Both the position numbers and the translations under genes were made by a program. From Oscillospiraceae bacterium (GTDB lineage: Bacteria; Bacillota; Clostridia; Oscillospirales; Oscillospiraceae), in the NCBI GenBank assembly GCA_017435245.1, contig JAFSFK010000009.1, positions 1-31,145 of the forward strand: a stretch of 31,145 bases of DNA. Reading direction: 5' to 3'. Positions within the stretch are counted from its first letter, which is position 1. Every line of letters starts with the position of its first letter. Positions 7,419-16,921 of this stretch are shown here, in pieces. The notes under the pieces are model-generated. The model had not been told where the DNA came from and did no database searches. It was given only the letters and a program-made list of their open reading frames with translations.

Positions 7419-8798
7419 GTGTCCCAGAGTAAAAAAATATTGCGTTTATGGCTAAAAAAACGGCGGATAAGATTATCCCCCACGCAGATCATTGCACTGG
7501 CGTTTTTGGGGATCATTCTTGTGGGTATGGTTTTGCTGAGCCTGCCTGCGGCTTCCCGCAGCGGTGAATCCTGCGGAATTCGTCCGGCGCTGTTTACCGC
7601 TACCTCTGCCACTTGCGTGACAGGCCTTGTGCTGTATGATACCTGGAGCCAGTGGAGCGGATTTGGACAAGCGGTGATCATTACCCTCATTGAGCTGGGT
7701 GGTCTTGGATTTATGAGTGCCGCATCACTGGTGGTGTTCATCTTCCGCCGGAAGGTTGGGCTGAAGCAGCGGATGTTGATCGCCCAAGCGCTGAGCCTTA
7801 ACGATATGGAAGGTGTTGTTCGGCTGCAGAAGTGGGTACTTCTTGGCAGCCTTGCCATTCAGCTGACCGGAGCACTGGTACTGATGCTGCGGTTTCTGCC
7901 CCAGTACGGACTAAGACAGTCGGTGATTTGGGGACTGTTTCACTCTATTTCCGCTTTCTGCAATGCCGGATTCGATATTTTCGGCTCTATCCAGCCGGGA
8001 GCCAGCTTGATGGTTTTCAATAATGACCCGGTGGTGTGCATCACGCTGATGGTGTTGATCACTGTGGGAGGACTTGGCTTCTTCGTGTGGGAGGAGCTGG
8101 CCCGGGTCCGCAGTTTTAAAAAATTCTCTGTTTATACCAAGCTGGTGCTGATCACCACGGCGGCGCTGATCCTGGGAGGCGCAGCGCTGATCCTGCTGCT
8201 GGAGTGGGACAATGCAGGAACCTTGGGGAGTATGCCATGGGGACAGAAAGTATTGAACGCTTTCTTCCAGTCTGTGACATTGCGTACGGCAGGTTTTGCT
8301 TCGGTGGACCAAGGAGCGCTTACGGATGCGGGAAAAGCGGTATCCACGGTGCTGATGCTGGTAGGCGGATCCTCCGGATCTACTGCCGGCGGTCTGAAAA
8401 CGGTGACATTTATGGTGCTGCTGTTGTTTATCTGGACCCGTGCCCGGGGAAAGAACAGCGTAAATGTTTTCCGCAGATCCATTCCTGCGGACAAGGTGAT
8501 CGATGCGGCGACCATTGCGTTGATTATGATCGTTCTGGCCTTTGCCGGTGCCATAGTTATCAGCGCCACCTCTCCCATCGCCTTTACGGATGCTCTGTAT
8601 GAAGCGGTATCTGCCTTGGCTACAGTTGGTTTGACGGCCGGAGTAACAACCAGTTTGAGTATTCCGGCACAGTTTTTGATCATCATTTTTATGTATTTCG
8701 GACGGGTAGGCGTATTGACCATCAGCCTTGGCTTCCTGATGGGAGATAAGGCGGAAGAGCGGCTGCAGTACGCCAAGACAAATCTTTTGATTGGATAG
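7419..8798 (+). CDS. ktrB: Potassium uptake channel subunit, TrkH/KtrB family
   Basis: 459 residues from GTG 7419. This start was chosen for GGAGGAG 10 bases upstream; GTG 7410 is too close, and TTG 7383 has no site. It is an integral membrane K+ (Na+-coupled) uptake subunit. The four channel-like repeats are visible through their pore-loop filters: TATSATCVTGL, ISAFCNAGFDIFGS, SVTLRTAGFASVD and VSALATVGLTAG, each with the conserved glycine. The segment GGSSGSTAGGLKT before the last repeat is also typical of TrkH/KtrB. The gating partner KtrA follows after 10 bases. The length (about 450) fits KtrB better than TrkH. It heads an operon continuing to rnc. Confidence 0.93.
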   Translation: MSQSKKILRLWLKKRRIRLSPTQIIALAFLGIILVGMVLLSLPAASRSGESCGIRPALFTATSATCVTGLVLYDTWSQWSGFGQAVIITLIELGGLGFMSAASLVVFIFRRKVGLKQRMLIAQALSLNDMEGVVRLQKWVLLGSLAIQLTGALVLMLRFLPQYGLRQSVIWGLFHSISAFCNAGFDIFGSIQPGASLMVFNNDPVVCITLMVLITVGGLGFFVWEELARVRSFKKFSVYTKLVLITTAALILGGAALILLLEWDNAGTLGSMPWGQKVLNAFFQSVTLRTAGFASVDQGALTDAGKAVSTVLMLVGGSSGSTAGGLKTVTFMVLLLFIWTRARGKNSVNVFRRSIPADKVIDAATIALIMIVLAFAGAIVISATSPIAFTDALYEAVSALATVGLTAGVTTSLSIPAQFLIIIFMYFGRVGVLTISLGFLMGDKAEERLQYAKTNLLIG

Positions 8799-8808
8799 GA
8801 GAAAGTGT

Positions 8809-9456
8809 ATGAAATCCTATATTGTGATTGGTTTGGGCCGGTTTGGCTCTGAAGTTGCACGGCGGCTGTGTGAGTACGGCTGTGAGGTGCTGGCGATGGA
8901 TACGGTCAGTGAGCTGGTGCAGCAGGTAAGCAATGAGGTCACCCACGCCGTGGTAGGCGATGCCCGGGACAAGGAGGTCCTGCGGGCACTGGACGCATCG
9001 AATTTTGATTGCGCCATTGTGGCTATCGGCGGCAGCCTGGCAGATTCTGTGCTGGCTACGATGAATTTGAAAGAATTGGGGATTCCCAAGATCGTCTGTA
9101 AAGCCCACGATGAGACCCACCGCCAGGTACTTCTGAAGCTGGGTGCGGATCAGGTTGTGATCCCGGAACAGGAGAATGCTGCCCGTTTGGCAAGAAGTCT
9201 TTCCAGCCCCAATGTGCTGGATTATATTGAGCTTTCCGATGAATACGGCATTATTGAAGTGCCGGTACCCAAGCGCTGGATCAATAAATCTCTCATTGAG
9301 CTGAATGTTCGGGCAAAGCTGGGTGTCAACATTATTGCCATCGAGCGTGACGAAAAGATCAACGTATCTCCCGGAGCGGATTACCGGCTTCTGGAGGGTG
9401 ATATTCTGGTGGTTCTGGGGGATACCGATGCCCTGAACACCGTGCAGAAACTATGA
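8809..9456 (+). CDS. ktrA: Potassium channel regulatory subunit KtrA (RCK_N + RCK_C)
   Basis: 215 residues, cytoplasmic. The N-terminal RCK/TrkA-N Rossmann domain starts MKSYIVIGLGRFGSEVAR, with the nucleotide motif GLGRFG (8-13) that binds ATP/ADP or NAD(H). The C-terminal RCK_C domain (about 135-215, from IELSDEYGIIEVPVP) is the part shown in staphylococcal KtrA to bind c-di-AMP, which closes the channel. The start ATG 8809 has AGGAGAAAG upstream. The gene lies 10 bases after ktrB and overlaps the next gene by 4 bases. An octameric KtrA ring on a KtrB dimer is family knowledge. A c-di-AMP phosphodiesterase (gdpP) is encoded 7.5 kb downstream. Confidence 0.93.
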   Translation: MKSYIVIGLGRFGSEVARRLCEYGCEVLAMDTVSELVQQVSNEVTHAVVGDARDKEVLRALDASNFDCAIVAIGGSLADSVLATMNLKELGIPKIVCKAHDETHRQVLLKLGADQVVIPEQENAARLARSLSSPNVLDYIELSDEYGIIEVPVPKRWINKSLIELNVRAKLGVNIIAIERDEKINVSPGADYRLLEGDILVVLGDTDALNTVQKL

Positions 9457-10205
9457 CCGAGCGGATATCCTCCCGTAAAAATCCTCTGCTGCAGCAGGTT
9501 CGCCGCTTGCTGACATCCCGTCGGGAGCGGGAAAATACGGGGCTTTTCGTGGCGGATGGAACCAAGCTTCTGGAGGAAGCGGTAAAATGGTGGCCGGGAT
9601 TGCAAACGGTGATCCTTTCCGACGGTGTGGAGGCCCAGGTGCCGGAGGGAGTTCGCCTTGTCCGGGTGCCGGAGGACGTGATGGAGTCCATATCTCCGAT
9701 GCAGACGCCTCAGGGTGCACTCTTTGTGTGCCGTTTGCCGGAGAAGCGGGAGCTTGTTCCCCAGCCGGGAATGCTCCTGCTGGACGGGATCCAGGATCCG
9801 GGCAACTTAGGTACGATCCTGCGTACCGCAGATGCGCTGGATGTTCCTGTTATATTGCTCGATGGCTGCGCTGATCCTTACAGCCATAAGGTTGTTCGTG
9901 CCAGTATGGGTGCGGTGTTCCGCCAAGTGCCGGTGCAGGCAAGCTGGCAGGAAGCGGTAAAGGCTTGTGCTGATGCTGGCATCCGGGTGGCGGTAACGGC
10001 CCTTTCTGACCGGGCAGAGGATCTGCGCCGTGCCCGGCTGAATGAGGTGGCGGTGGTCATCGGAAGCGAGGGACAAGGCGTCCGCAGGGAACTGCTGGAG
10101 GCGGCACAGGCGGAACTGATCATCCCTATGAACGAGCGGTGTGAATCCCTTAATGCCGCAATTGCCGCAGCCATTGTGATGTGGCAGATGAAACAGATCA
10201 CGTAG
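9453..10205 (+). CDS. TrmH/SpoU-family RNA 2'-O-ribose methyltransferase
   Basis: 250 residues. A substrate-binding N-terminal domain (ISSRKNPLLQQVRRLL...GLFVADGTKLLEEA) resembles RlmB/YsgA-type 23S rRNA methyltransferases. The C-terminal SPOUT knot domain has motif 1 (LDGIQDPGNLGTILRTAD), motif 2 (VVIGSEGQGV) and motif 3 (IPMNERCESLNAAIAAAI) for S-adenosylmethionine binding. The start ATG overlaps the ktrA stop (ATGA). The exact target nucleotide cannot be read from the sequence; 23S rRNA is the usual substrate of this subfamily. Linkage to ktrA probably reflects shared transcription only. Confidence 0.92.
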   Translation: MTERISSRKNPLLQQVRRLLTSRRERENTGLFVADGTKLLEEAVKWWPGLQTVILSDGVEAQVPEGVRLVRVPEDVMESISPMQTPQGALFVCRLPEKRELVPQPGMLLLDGIQDPGNLGTILRTADALDVPVILLDGCADPYSHKVVRASMGAVFRQVPVQASWQEAVKACADAGIRVAVTALSDRAEDLRRARLNEVAVVIGSEGQGVRRELLEAAQAELIIPMNERCESLNAAIAAAIVMWQMKQIT

Positions 10206-10222
10206 AGAAAGACGGTGAGAAA

Positions 10223-11428
10223 ATGCTGATACACTGGATTTGGTTTGCGCAGCTGAAAAAGATATCCTGCGCCCAGAAATGGCAGATGCTTCAGCATTTT
10301 TCCGACCCGGAGGAGATTTATCACAGCGACGAAACGGCGCTGAAGGAAATTGGATTTCTTTCAGCAGACGCTTTGGCAGTCCTGGAGGAGAAGGACCTGA
10401 CCGAGGCGCTGCAGATCCTGCAGGAATGTGAGGACAAGGGGATCCATCTTTTGACCATTGCGGATGATGCCTATCCCCGCCGTTTGCGGAACACCTTTGA
10501 TCCGCCGATGGTTTTGTATTTCCGGGGTAAACTTCCGGATTGGAATGATACTCCTGTCATCGGGATCGTTGGCACCCGAAAGGCAACTGCTTACGGCTGC
10601 AACACTGCCCGACAGTTTGGTGCCCAGATCGCAGCCTGCGGCGCACTGGTGGTGTCCGGTGCGGCTGATGGAGTCGATGCGATGGCAATGTATGGCGCAT
10701 TGGATGTGGGGAAACCTGTTGTAGGTGTGCTGGGCTGCGGTGTGGATGTGGTATATCCCAAGAAGAATCAACAGCTGTTTGACCTCACGGCGGCCAATGG
10801 ATGCCTGATCTCAGAGTATCCTCCCAGAACACCGGGAAATGCCTGGCATTTCCCTCAGCGAAACCGGATCATCAGCGGTATCAGCAACGGTCTTTTGGTG
10901 GTGGAAGCACCCAAAAAGAGCGGTGCACTGATCACAGTGGAGCGTGCGCTGGAACAGGGTCGGGATGTGTATGCGGTCCCGGGACCTGTGGATAATCCCT
11001 TTTGCGAGGGCAGCAATGCACTGCTGCAGGACCGGGCGTCGGCAGCTCTTTCCGGCTGGAATGTGGTGAAGGAGTATGATGCCCTTTACCCTGGCCGGCT
11101 GAAGAATGCAGCTGTGCTCCAGCCCCCTTTAAGGGTAGCGCAGGAGCCGGAGATCCCTGTGATCTCCAAAGGGAAAAGTCCGGCACCAGACAAAAAATCC
11201 ATTGACAACCGGGATAAATCCACTTATAGTGTTGTAAATAAACCAGCACCTGCTCTGACACAGGAGGAGCAGGGTGTTTTGGCGCAGATCGGCATGGAGC
11301 CTGTGCTCGTAGATGAGCTGGTGGATCGGCTGGGTCTAAGCGCCGGAGCCGTTAAGGCCGTTCTCACAAAATTGGCCATCAAGGGACTGACAAAGAATCA
11401 TCCCGGCGGCCGTGTATCACGCAAATAA
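10223..11428 (+). CDS. dprA: DNA-processing protein DprA
   Basis: 401 residues. It binds single-stranded DNA and loads RecA during natural transformation. Order: an N-terminal SAM-like region (about 1-65), an extended Rossmann fold (about 80-290) with GIVGTRKATAYG, VVSGAADGVDAMAM, the YPKKNQ segment, and HFPQRNRIISGISNGLLVVE, and a C-terminal winged-helix DML1-like domain (about 345-401, LVDELVDRLGLSAGAVKAVL). The linker is low in conservation. The start at 10223 (MLIHWIW) has GGTGAGAA upstream; an ATG at 10181 would lie inside the upstream gene. The dprA-topA-trmFO order is conserved in many Firmicutes. No com genes lie in this window. Confidence 0.95.
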   Translation: MLIHWIWFAQLKKISCAQKWQMLQHFSDPEEIYHSDETALKEIGFLSADALAVLEEKDLTEALQILQECEDKGIHLLTIADDAYPRRLRNTFDPPMVLYFRGKLPDWNDTPVIGIVGTRKATAYGCNTARQFGAQIAACGALVVSGAADGVDAMAMYGALDVGKPVVGVLGCGVDVVYPKKNQQLFDLTAANGCLISEYPPRTPGNAWHFPQRNRIISGISNGLLVVEAPKKSGALITVERALEQGRDVYAVPGPVDNPFCEGSNALLQDRASAALSGWNVVKEYDALYPGRLKNAAVLQPPLRVAQEPEIPVISKGKSPAPDKKSIDNRDKSTYSVVNKPAPALTQEEQGVLAQIGMEPVLVDELVDRLGLSAGAVKAVLTKLAIKGLTKNHPGGRVSRK

Positions 11429-11446
11429 TCATTACCGGAGGAAACT

Positions 11447-13663
11447 ATGGCAAGCGCATCCAATCTTGTAATCGTGGAGTCGCCGTCCAAGGCGAAGACC
11501 ATTGGTAAGTATCTTGGACCGGAGTATACCGTAAAGGCCAGTATGGGCCATCTGCGGGATCTGCCCAAGAGCACCATGGGTGTGGATATTGAGAAAAATT
11601 TTGAGCCGGAGTATATCCCCTTGGAGAGCAAGGCAGAGCTGATCGGTGAACTGCGGAAGATGGCAAAGAAGGCTGACCGTGTCTATCTGGCAACGGACCC
11701 TGACCGGGAGGGCGAAGCCATCTCCTGGCACTTAAAGGAGCTTTTGGAACTGCCGGACAGCAAGGCATTCCGGGTGACCTTCAACGAGATCACCCAGCGG
11801 GTTGTGCGGGAGTCCATCGAAAACCCCAGAGCCATCGACTACTGCCTGGTGGATGCCCAGCAGGCCCGCCGGATCCTGGACCGGATCGTGGGCTACCAGC
11901 TGTCTCCGCTGCTGTGGAAGAAGGTGCGAAGAGGCCTGTCCGCCGGCCGTGTCCAGTCTGTGGCTACCCGTATGGTGGTGGACCGGGAGAATGAGATCCG
12001 TGCCTTTGTTCCCAAGGAGTATTGGTCCCTGGAGGTCCTGCTGAATCTGCAGGATAAATCCGGCAGCTTTAAAGCCCACTATCACGGCGATACCAAGAAG
12101 CGGGAACTGGAAAATGAAGATCAGGTGGATGCTGTTATCCGGGACATTACCGGAAAGGTATTTACCGTGGCAGGGGTGAAGCGGGCAGATAAGAAGCGCA
12201 CCGCAGCACCTCCCTTTACCACGTCCACACTGCAGCAGGAGGCTTCCCGGAAACTGAATATGACTCCCAAGCGCACCATGGCCATTGCCCAGCAGCTGTA
12301 TGAAGGCGTGGACGTGGAAGGAGAAGGTACGTTAGGTTTGATCACCTATATGCGTACCGACTCTCTGCGGATTTCTAACGAAGCGATGGATGCGGCAGCG
12401 GATTTTATTATGAACCGTTATGGCAAGCAGTATTATTACGGCAAGCATCACGTATTTAAGACAAAATCCACTGCTCAGGATGCCCACGAAGCCATCCGTC
12501 CCACCCACGTGGAGCTGGACCCCGAGCGTATCCAGAGCAGTCTGACCCGGGAGCAGTACCGGCTGTATAAGCTGATCTGGAGCCGTTTCCTGGCCTCCCA
12601 GATGGCCAATGCGGTGTATGATACCGTGGCCATTGATACGGTCTGTGAAGGCCATACCTTCCGCAGCACCCATCAGAGCGTAAAGTTCTCCGGCTTCCTG
12701 GCGGTTTACGAGGAAGGCCGGGATGATGAGGCGGAAGAAGCAGGAGCAGCATTGCCGGAGCTCAATGAGGGCGATCAGGCGCTGTGTACCGATATTAAAA
12801 AGGAACAGCACTTTACCCAGCCTCCTGCCCGGTACACCGAGGCAACGCTGGTCAAGGCGATGGAAGAAAAGGGCGTCGGCCGTCCTTCTACCTACGCTGC
12901 AACCGTGTCCATCATTCAGGACCGGGAGTATGTGAACAAGGTGGATAAGCGTTTGGCACCCACGGCTTTGGGCGAGGTGGTCACCGGCCTGATGCTGGAG
13001 CGGTTCCAGGACATCATTGATGTGGAATTCACCGCCAATATGGAGACCCGTCTGGATGATGTGGAAGCCGGTAAGCAGCCCTGGAAGGAACTGCTGGCAG
13101 AGTTCTATAAGGATTTCCATCAGGAAATGGTGGATGCGGAGGCTGCCCTGGAGGGTACCCGCCTGAAGGTTCCGGATGAGGTCACCGAGGAAATTTGCGA
13201 GGTCTGCGGGCGCAATATGGTAGTGAAGATCGGCAGATTCGGCAAGTTCCTGGCGTGTCCCGGCTTCCCGGAGTGCAAGAATACCAAGCCCATCGTGGAA
13301 AAAATGCCCGGCCGCTGCCCCAAGTGCGGCTCTACCATCCTAAAGCGTAAGTCCAAGCGGGGATACGCCTATTACGGCTGTGAGCGTGGCGCTGAGTGCG
13401 GCTTTATGACCTGGGATGTGCCCACGGCGGAGGATTGCCCCAAGTGCGGTCAGACTATGTTCAAAAAGTCCGGCAGAGGCCGTAATAAGCCCTTCTGTAT
13501 CAACGAAAGCTGTGAAAACTTCCTGCCCGAAGACAAGCGGGGCTATTATAAGAAAAAGACGGAAGAGGCTGAGCAGGCAGAGGAAAAACCTGCCAAGAAG
13601 ACCGCCTCTAAAAAGACTGCTGCAAAAAAGACAGCAACCAAGAAAAAGAGTAAGGAGTCCTGA
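11447..13663 (+). CDS. topA: DNA topoisomerase I (type IA)
   Basis: 738 residues. It relaxes negative supercoils by transient single-strand cleavage. The N-terminal Toprim domain begins [17 protein letters not shown], with the metal-binding DPDREGE (84-90). The catalytic tyrosine is Y301 in LITYMRTDS, and the HEAIRPTH motif lies shortly after it. The C-terminus has three four-cysteine zinc ribbons (CEVCGRN..., [10 protein letters not shown]..., [11 protein letters not shown]...) and then a lysine/alanine-rich tail ([20 protein letters not shown]), probably unstructured and DNA-binding. GGAGG precedes the start by 6 bases. The stop overlaps the next start (TGATG). Confidence 0.97.
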   Translation: MASASNLVIVESPSKAKTIGKYLGPEYTVKASMGHLRDLPKSTMGVDIEKNFEPEYIPLESKAELIGELRKMAKKADRVYLATDPDREGEAISWHLKELLELPDSKAFRVTFNEITQRVVRESIENPRAIDYCLVDAQQARRILDRIVGYQLSPLLWKKVRRGLSAGRVQSVATRMVVDRENEIRAFVPKEYWSLEVLLNLQDKSGSFKAHYHGDTKKRELENEDQVDAVIRDITGKVFTVAGVKRADKKRTAAPPFTTSTLQQEASRKLNMTPKRTMAIAQQLYEGVDVEGEGTLGLITYMRTDSLRISNEAMDAAADFIMNRYGKQYYYGKHHVFKTKSTAQDAHEAIRPTHVELDPERIQSSLTREQYRLYKLIWSRFLASQMANAVYDTVAIDTVCEGHTFRSTHQSVKFSGFLAVYEEGRDDEAEEAGAALPELNEGDQALCTDIKKEQHFTQPPARYTEATLVKAMEEKGVGRPSTYAATVSIIQDREYVNKVDKRLAPTALGEVVTGLMLERFQDIIDVEFTANMETRLDDVEAGKQPWKELLAEFYKDFHQEMVDAEAALEGTRLKVPDEVTEEICEVCGRNMVVKIGRFGKFLACPGFPECKNTKPIVEKMPGRCPKCGSTILKRKSKRGYAYYGCERGAECGFMTWDVPTAEDCPKCGQTMFKKSGRGRNKPFCINESCENFLPEDKRGYYKKKTEEAEQAEEKPAKKTASKKTAAKKTATKKKSKES

Positions 13664-14970
13664 TGATGGCAACTGTAAAAGTGATCGGAGCAGGCCTTGC
13701 CGGTTCTGAGGCTGCCTGGCAGCTGGCGCAGCGTGGAGTACAGGTGGAGCTGTACGAAATGAAGCCCCAGAAAAAATCTCCTGCCCACCATACCGATACC
13801 TTTGCAGAGCTGGTTTGCTCCAATTCTCTGCGGGGCGACCGTCTGGAGAATGCGGTGGGCCTTCTGAAGGAAGAGCTGCGCCGTCTGGACAGTGTGATCA
13901 TTTCCAGTGCCGATGCCACCCGAGTAGAGGCTGGCGGCTGTCTGGCGGTGGACCGCCAGGGCTTTTCCGACCTGGTGACCGAGAGGATCCGCAACCACCC
14001 TAATATCACTGTTATTTCCGGGGAAATAACGGAAGTGCCTGAAGGGCCGGTGATCATTGCAACCGGTCCTTTGACCTCCGATGCCCTGTCTGATGCCATC
14101 GGTAAGTACTTTGGCAGCGATTATCTGCATTTCTTCGATGCGGCAGCACCGCTGGTCACGGCAGAGTCCGTGGATATGGAGCTTGCGTGGTGGCAGAGCC
14201 GTTATGATCGTGGCACGGCGGACTATATCAACTGTGCAATGAACAAGGAAGAGTATGATGCTTTCCTCAATGAGCTGGTAAACGCCGAAGAGGCGGAAGT
14301 CCACGGATTTGAAGATAACCGGGTCTTTGAGGGCTGTATGCCTGTGGAAGTTATGGCTCGCCGGGGATATGATACCCTGCGCTATGGCCCGCTGAAGCCT
14401 GTGGGACTTACTGACCCCAGAACCGGCAAGGAGCCGTATGCCGTTGTCCAGCTGCGGCAGGATAACGCTGCCAAGAGCGTATATAATCTGGTGGGGTTCC
14501 AGACCCATTTGAAGTTCGGTGAGCAGAAGCGGGTATTTACGATGATCCCGGCGCTGCGCAATGCCGAGTTTGTCCGTTACGGTGTGATGCACCAGAATAC
14601 TTTCCTCCAGAGCCCCAAGCTGCTGGACCGATACTACGCTGATCGGCGGAATCCTCTGGTTGCTTTTGCCGGCCAGATGACCGGCGTGGAAGGTTATGTG
14701 GAAAGTGCCGCCTCCGGCTATCTGGCGGCGGTGGCGATGGCTGCCAAGGTGCAGGGCAGGGAACTGCCTGACTTCCCCAAGGAAACCGCCATCGGTGCCC
14801 TGGGCCTTTACATCAGTGACGAGCGGATCGAGAATTTCCAGCCTATGAATATCAACTTCAGCATTATTTCCGGTCTGGAACAGCGCATCCGCAAAAAGGC
14901 AGAGAAAAATCTCGCCATTGCCAACCGTTCCCTGGCCATCATCGATGAGCTGAAAGAAAAGGGTATCTAA
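13663..14970 (+). CDS. trmFO: Folate/FAD-dependent tRNA (uracil-54-C5)-methyltransferase TrmFO
   Basis: 435 residues, the standard length. It makes ribothymidine at U54 of tRNA, using methylenetetrahydrofolate as carbon donor and FADH2 as reductant. The N-terminal FAD motif is [17 protein letters not shown]. Further family segments are [48 protein letters not shown] and the FAD-contact region [17 protein letters not shown]. TrmFO is distinguished from MnmG by this shorter length and by the SNSLRG segment. ATG 13663 overlaps the topA stop; a second ATG at 13666 has better spacing from AAGGAG (8 rather than 5 bases) and may be the true start. Its folate use links it loosely to the cyclo-ligase at 25631. 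Confidence 0.95.
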   Translation: MMATVKVIGAGLAGSEAAWQLAQRGVQVELYEMKPQKKSPAHHTDTFAELVCSNSLRGDRLENAVGLLKEELRRLDSVIISSADATRVEAGGCLAVDRQGFSDLVTERIRNHPNITVISGEITEVPEGPVIIATGPLTSDALSDAIGKYFGSDYLHFFDAAAPLVTAESVDMELAWWQSRYDRGTADYINCAMNKEEYDAFLNELVNAEEAEVHGFEDNRVFEGCMPVEVMARRGYDTLRYGPLKPVGLTDPRTGKEPYAVVQLRQDNAAKSVYNLVGFQTHLKFGEQKRVFTMIPALRNAEFVRYGVMHQNTFLQSPKLLDRYYADRRNPLVAFAGQMTGVEGYVESAASGYLAAVAMAAKVQGRELPDFPKETAIGALGLYISDERIENFQPMNINFSIISGLEQRIRKKAEKNLAIANRSLAIIDELKEKGI

Positions 14971-14974
14971 AAAC

Positions 14975-15000
14975 CTAGGGCGGGGGGTTGCTCCTGCCGG
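14975..15000 (+). repeat. Decayed REP-like hairpin
   Basis: CTAG (a one-base change from GTAG) is followed by an imperfect palindrome GGCGGGG...CTCCTGCC at 14979-14998. It resembles the first hairpin of repeat element 2. It lies in the only sizeable gap (76 bases) of the ktrB-rnc operon, between trmFO and plsX. Decay makes this tentative. Confidence 0.4.
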
Positions 15001-15046
15001 CCATACGGATATTGGCAGACAATCGATAGAAAGAAGTGTGTATGCT

Positions 15047-16084
15047 ATGAGAATCATTCTGGATGCAATGGGCGGCGACAATGCCCCGCAGGCTCCCGTT
15101 TTGGGTGCGCTGCAGGCTGCCCGGGATTTTGGCGCTCAGATCACCCTGGTGGGACAGGGGGAAAAGATCCTGACGGTGCTGCGTGAAAACAACATTGCCG
15201 ACCTTCCCGACGGCGTGGAGATCGCCAATGCCGAAGAAGTGGTGGATATGCACGATGATCCTGCCAATGTGATTCGGAAAAAAAAGAATTCTTCCATGGT
15301 CATCGGCTTGCGGATGCTCTCTGAGGGACAGGGCGATGCCTTTATTTCCGCCGGCAGCACCGGTGCGCTGCTTTCCGGCGCCACGCTGATCGTCAAGCGG
15401 GTCAAGGGGATTCGCCGTGCGGCAATGGGCCCTGCGATGCCCAACAAGGCAGGCGGCAAGACTGTCATTTTGGACTGTGGTGCCAATGCTGAGTGTACAC
15501 CGGAGTTTTTGCTCCAGTTTGGCTTGGTGGGAAGCCTCTATGCCAAGAAGTACTTAGGTATTAAAAATCCCAGAGTTGGTCTTTTAAATATCGGTGCCGA
15601 GGACAGCAAGGGTACGCCCCTGCAGAAAGAGGCTTATGCGCTGCTGACCCAGGCCCACGAAAAGGGACTTTTGAACTTCACAGGCAATGTGGAAGCCCGG
15701 TATGTGCCTCTGGGTGAAGTGGATGTGGTGGTGTGTGACGGATTCTCCGGCAACGTGCTGCTCAAGTCCATTGAAGGCACCGCTATGTTTATGGGCAGCT
15801 TGATGAAGCACAAGATCTTTAAGAGAAACATCTTCTCAATGCTGGGTTATCTGTTCTGCAAGCCCGGTGTGGATGAAGTAATGAAGATGCTGGATTCTGA
15901 GGAGATCGGCGGCACCCAGTTCCTGGGTATCAAGAAGCCGGTCATCAAGGCCCACGGCTCCTCCGGTGAGCGTGCTTTCCGCAATGCGGTAAAGCAGGCG
16001 ATGGATGCGGCAAATAATGATTTTTCCCTAGAGCTGGAGCAGCAGCTTCAGGTGTTGAACGAAAAGGAGAACTCTGATGATTAA
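15047..16084 (+). CDS. plsX: Phosphate acyltransferase PlsX
   Basis: 345 residues. It converts acyl-ACP and phosphate to acyl-phosphate, the donor for PlsY in membrane phospholipid synthesis; it is a peripheral membrane protein. The N-terminal signature MRIILDAMGGDNAP is canonical, followed by SAGSTGALLSGATL, the DCGANAEC segment, VGLLNIGAED and VVCDGFSGNVLLKSIEG. The start at ATG 15047 fits this family start; an in-frame GTG at 15038 is possible. The ribosome site is weak (AGAAAGAAG). plsX overlaps rnc by 8 bases. The acpP gene often found between plsX and rnc is absent here. Confidence 0.96.
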   Translation: MRIILDAMGGDNAPQAPVLGALQAARDFGAQITLVGQGEKILTVLRENNIADLPDGVEIANAEEVVDMHDDPANVIRKKKNSSMVIGLRMLSEGQGDAFISAGSTGALLSGATLIVKRVKGIRRAAMGPAMPNKAGGKTVILDCGANAECTPEFLLQFGLVGSLYAKKYLGIKNPRVGLLNIGAEDSKGTPLQKEAYALLTQAHEKGLLNFTGNVEARYVPLGEVDVVVCDGFSGNVLLKSIEGTAMFMGSLMKHKIFKRNIFSMLGYLFCKPGVDEVMKMLDSEEIGGTQFLGIKKPVIKAHGSSGERAFRNAVKQAMDAANNDFSLELEQQLQVLNEKENSDD

Positions 16085-16757
16085 GGATCTGGAGGCAGCC
16101 ATTGGCTACCGTTTTTCCAATATCACACTGCTGCAGAATGCACTGACCCATTCTTCCTATGCCAACGAGCGTTGGCACGACAGCCTGAAAAGCAACGAGC
16201 GGCTGGAGTTTTTGGGGGATTCCATTCTGGGAATGATCGTGGCAGAGCATCTTTATAAGCAGTTTCCGGACCGTCCGGAGGGTGAGCTGACCCGGATGCG
16301 TGCGGATATGGTTTGTGAAACCAGTTTGGCGGTCATTGCCGAAAAGCTGGACCTGGGTAAGCATCTGCTGCTGGGTCACGGCGAGGAGCAGGGCGGCGGC
16401 AGGACCCGGGCATCTACATTGGCGGATGCGGTGGAGTCTGTGATCGCAGCTTGCTTCTTGGATGGCGGTATGAGCGCCGCAGAGCGTTTTATCCGACAGT
16501 TTGTGCTGTGCAATGCAGGTGTTGGCAAGCTCCAGAACGCAGACTACAAGACTGCTCTGCAGGAGCTGGTGCAGCAAAAAAAGAATCAGGTCCTCACCTA
16601 TACCCTGGCAGGAGAGTCCGGTCCTGACCACGATAAACAGTTTTTTGTGGAAGTGGCGCTGAACGGAGAAAAGATCGGCGAGGGCAGCGGTTCCAGCAAA
16701 AAGCGGGCAGAGCAGTCTGCCGCCCAGCAGGCATTTGAAATGCTCACAGAAAAATAA
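16077..16757 (+). CDS. rnc: Ribonuclease III
   Basis: 226 residues. It cleaves double-stranded RNA in rRNA precursors and regulatory duplexes. The N-terminal catalytic domain carries the signature NERLEFLGDS (40-49) with the acidic catalytic residues E44 and D48, and a second acidic patch in LADAVESVIAA. The C-terminal double-stranded RNA-binding domain (about 155-226) starts at DYKTALQELVQ and ends in GSGSSKKRAEQSAAQQA. GGAG lies 7 bases before the ATG, inside plsX. It is the last gene of the operon, followed by a terminator; smc and ftsY, common downstream partners, are not present. Confidence 0.96.
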   Translation: MIKDLEAAIGYRFSNITLLQNALTHSSYANERWHDSLKSNERLEFLGDSILGMIVAEHLYKQFPDRPEGELTRMRADMVCETSLAVIAEKLDLGKHLLLGHGEEQGGGRTRASTLADAVESVIAACFLDGGMSAAERFIRQFVLCNAGVGKLQNADYKTALQELVQQKKNQVLTYTLAGESGPDHDKQFFVEVALNGEKIGEGSGSSKKRAEQSAAQQAFEMLTEK

Positions 16758-16759
16758 TC

Positions 16760-16787
16760 AACCGGCGTGTCATTTGACACGCCGGTT
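16760..16787 (+). terminator. Terminator of the ktrB-rnc operon
   Basis: Perfect 12-base stem AACCGGCGTGTC, loop ATTT, complement at 16776-16787, followed by TCTGCTTTGC. It lies 2 bases after the rnc stop. The T-run is modest. Confidence 0.75.
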
Positions 16788-16834
16788 CTGCTTTGCAATT
16801 GGAGTCCGTACATACGGATGCGATAAATTAACAG

Positions 16835-16863
16835 TTGCACCTTTGGTGCTGATTTGCTATAAT
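16835..16863 (+). promoter_or_regulatory. Sigma-A promoter of the gdpP operon
   Basis: TTGCAC (16835-16840), 17-base spacer, perfect TATAAT (16858-16863). It lies 58 bases upstream of the gdpP start and downstream of the preceding terminator. Confidence 0.75.
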
Positions 16864-16921
16864 GAATCAAATAATAGGGTAATATGGGTTTGCATACCCA
16901 TTTTGTAGGAGGCGGTTAAGG

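Noticed and set aside
13546..15081. Long minus-strand frame opposite trmFO, and similar frames opposite ftsH (22763-24547) and tilS (21244-22419)
   Set aside because: All mirror strong plus-strand genes with G/C-rich third positions; none has a start context or family signature.
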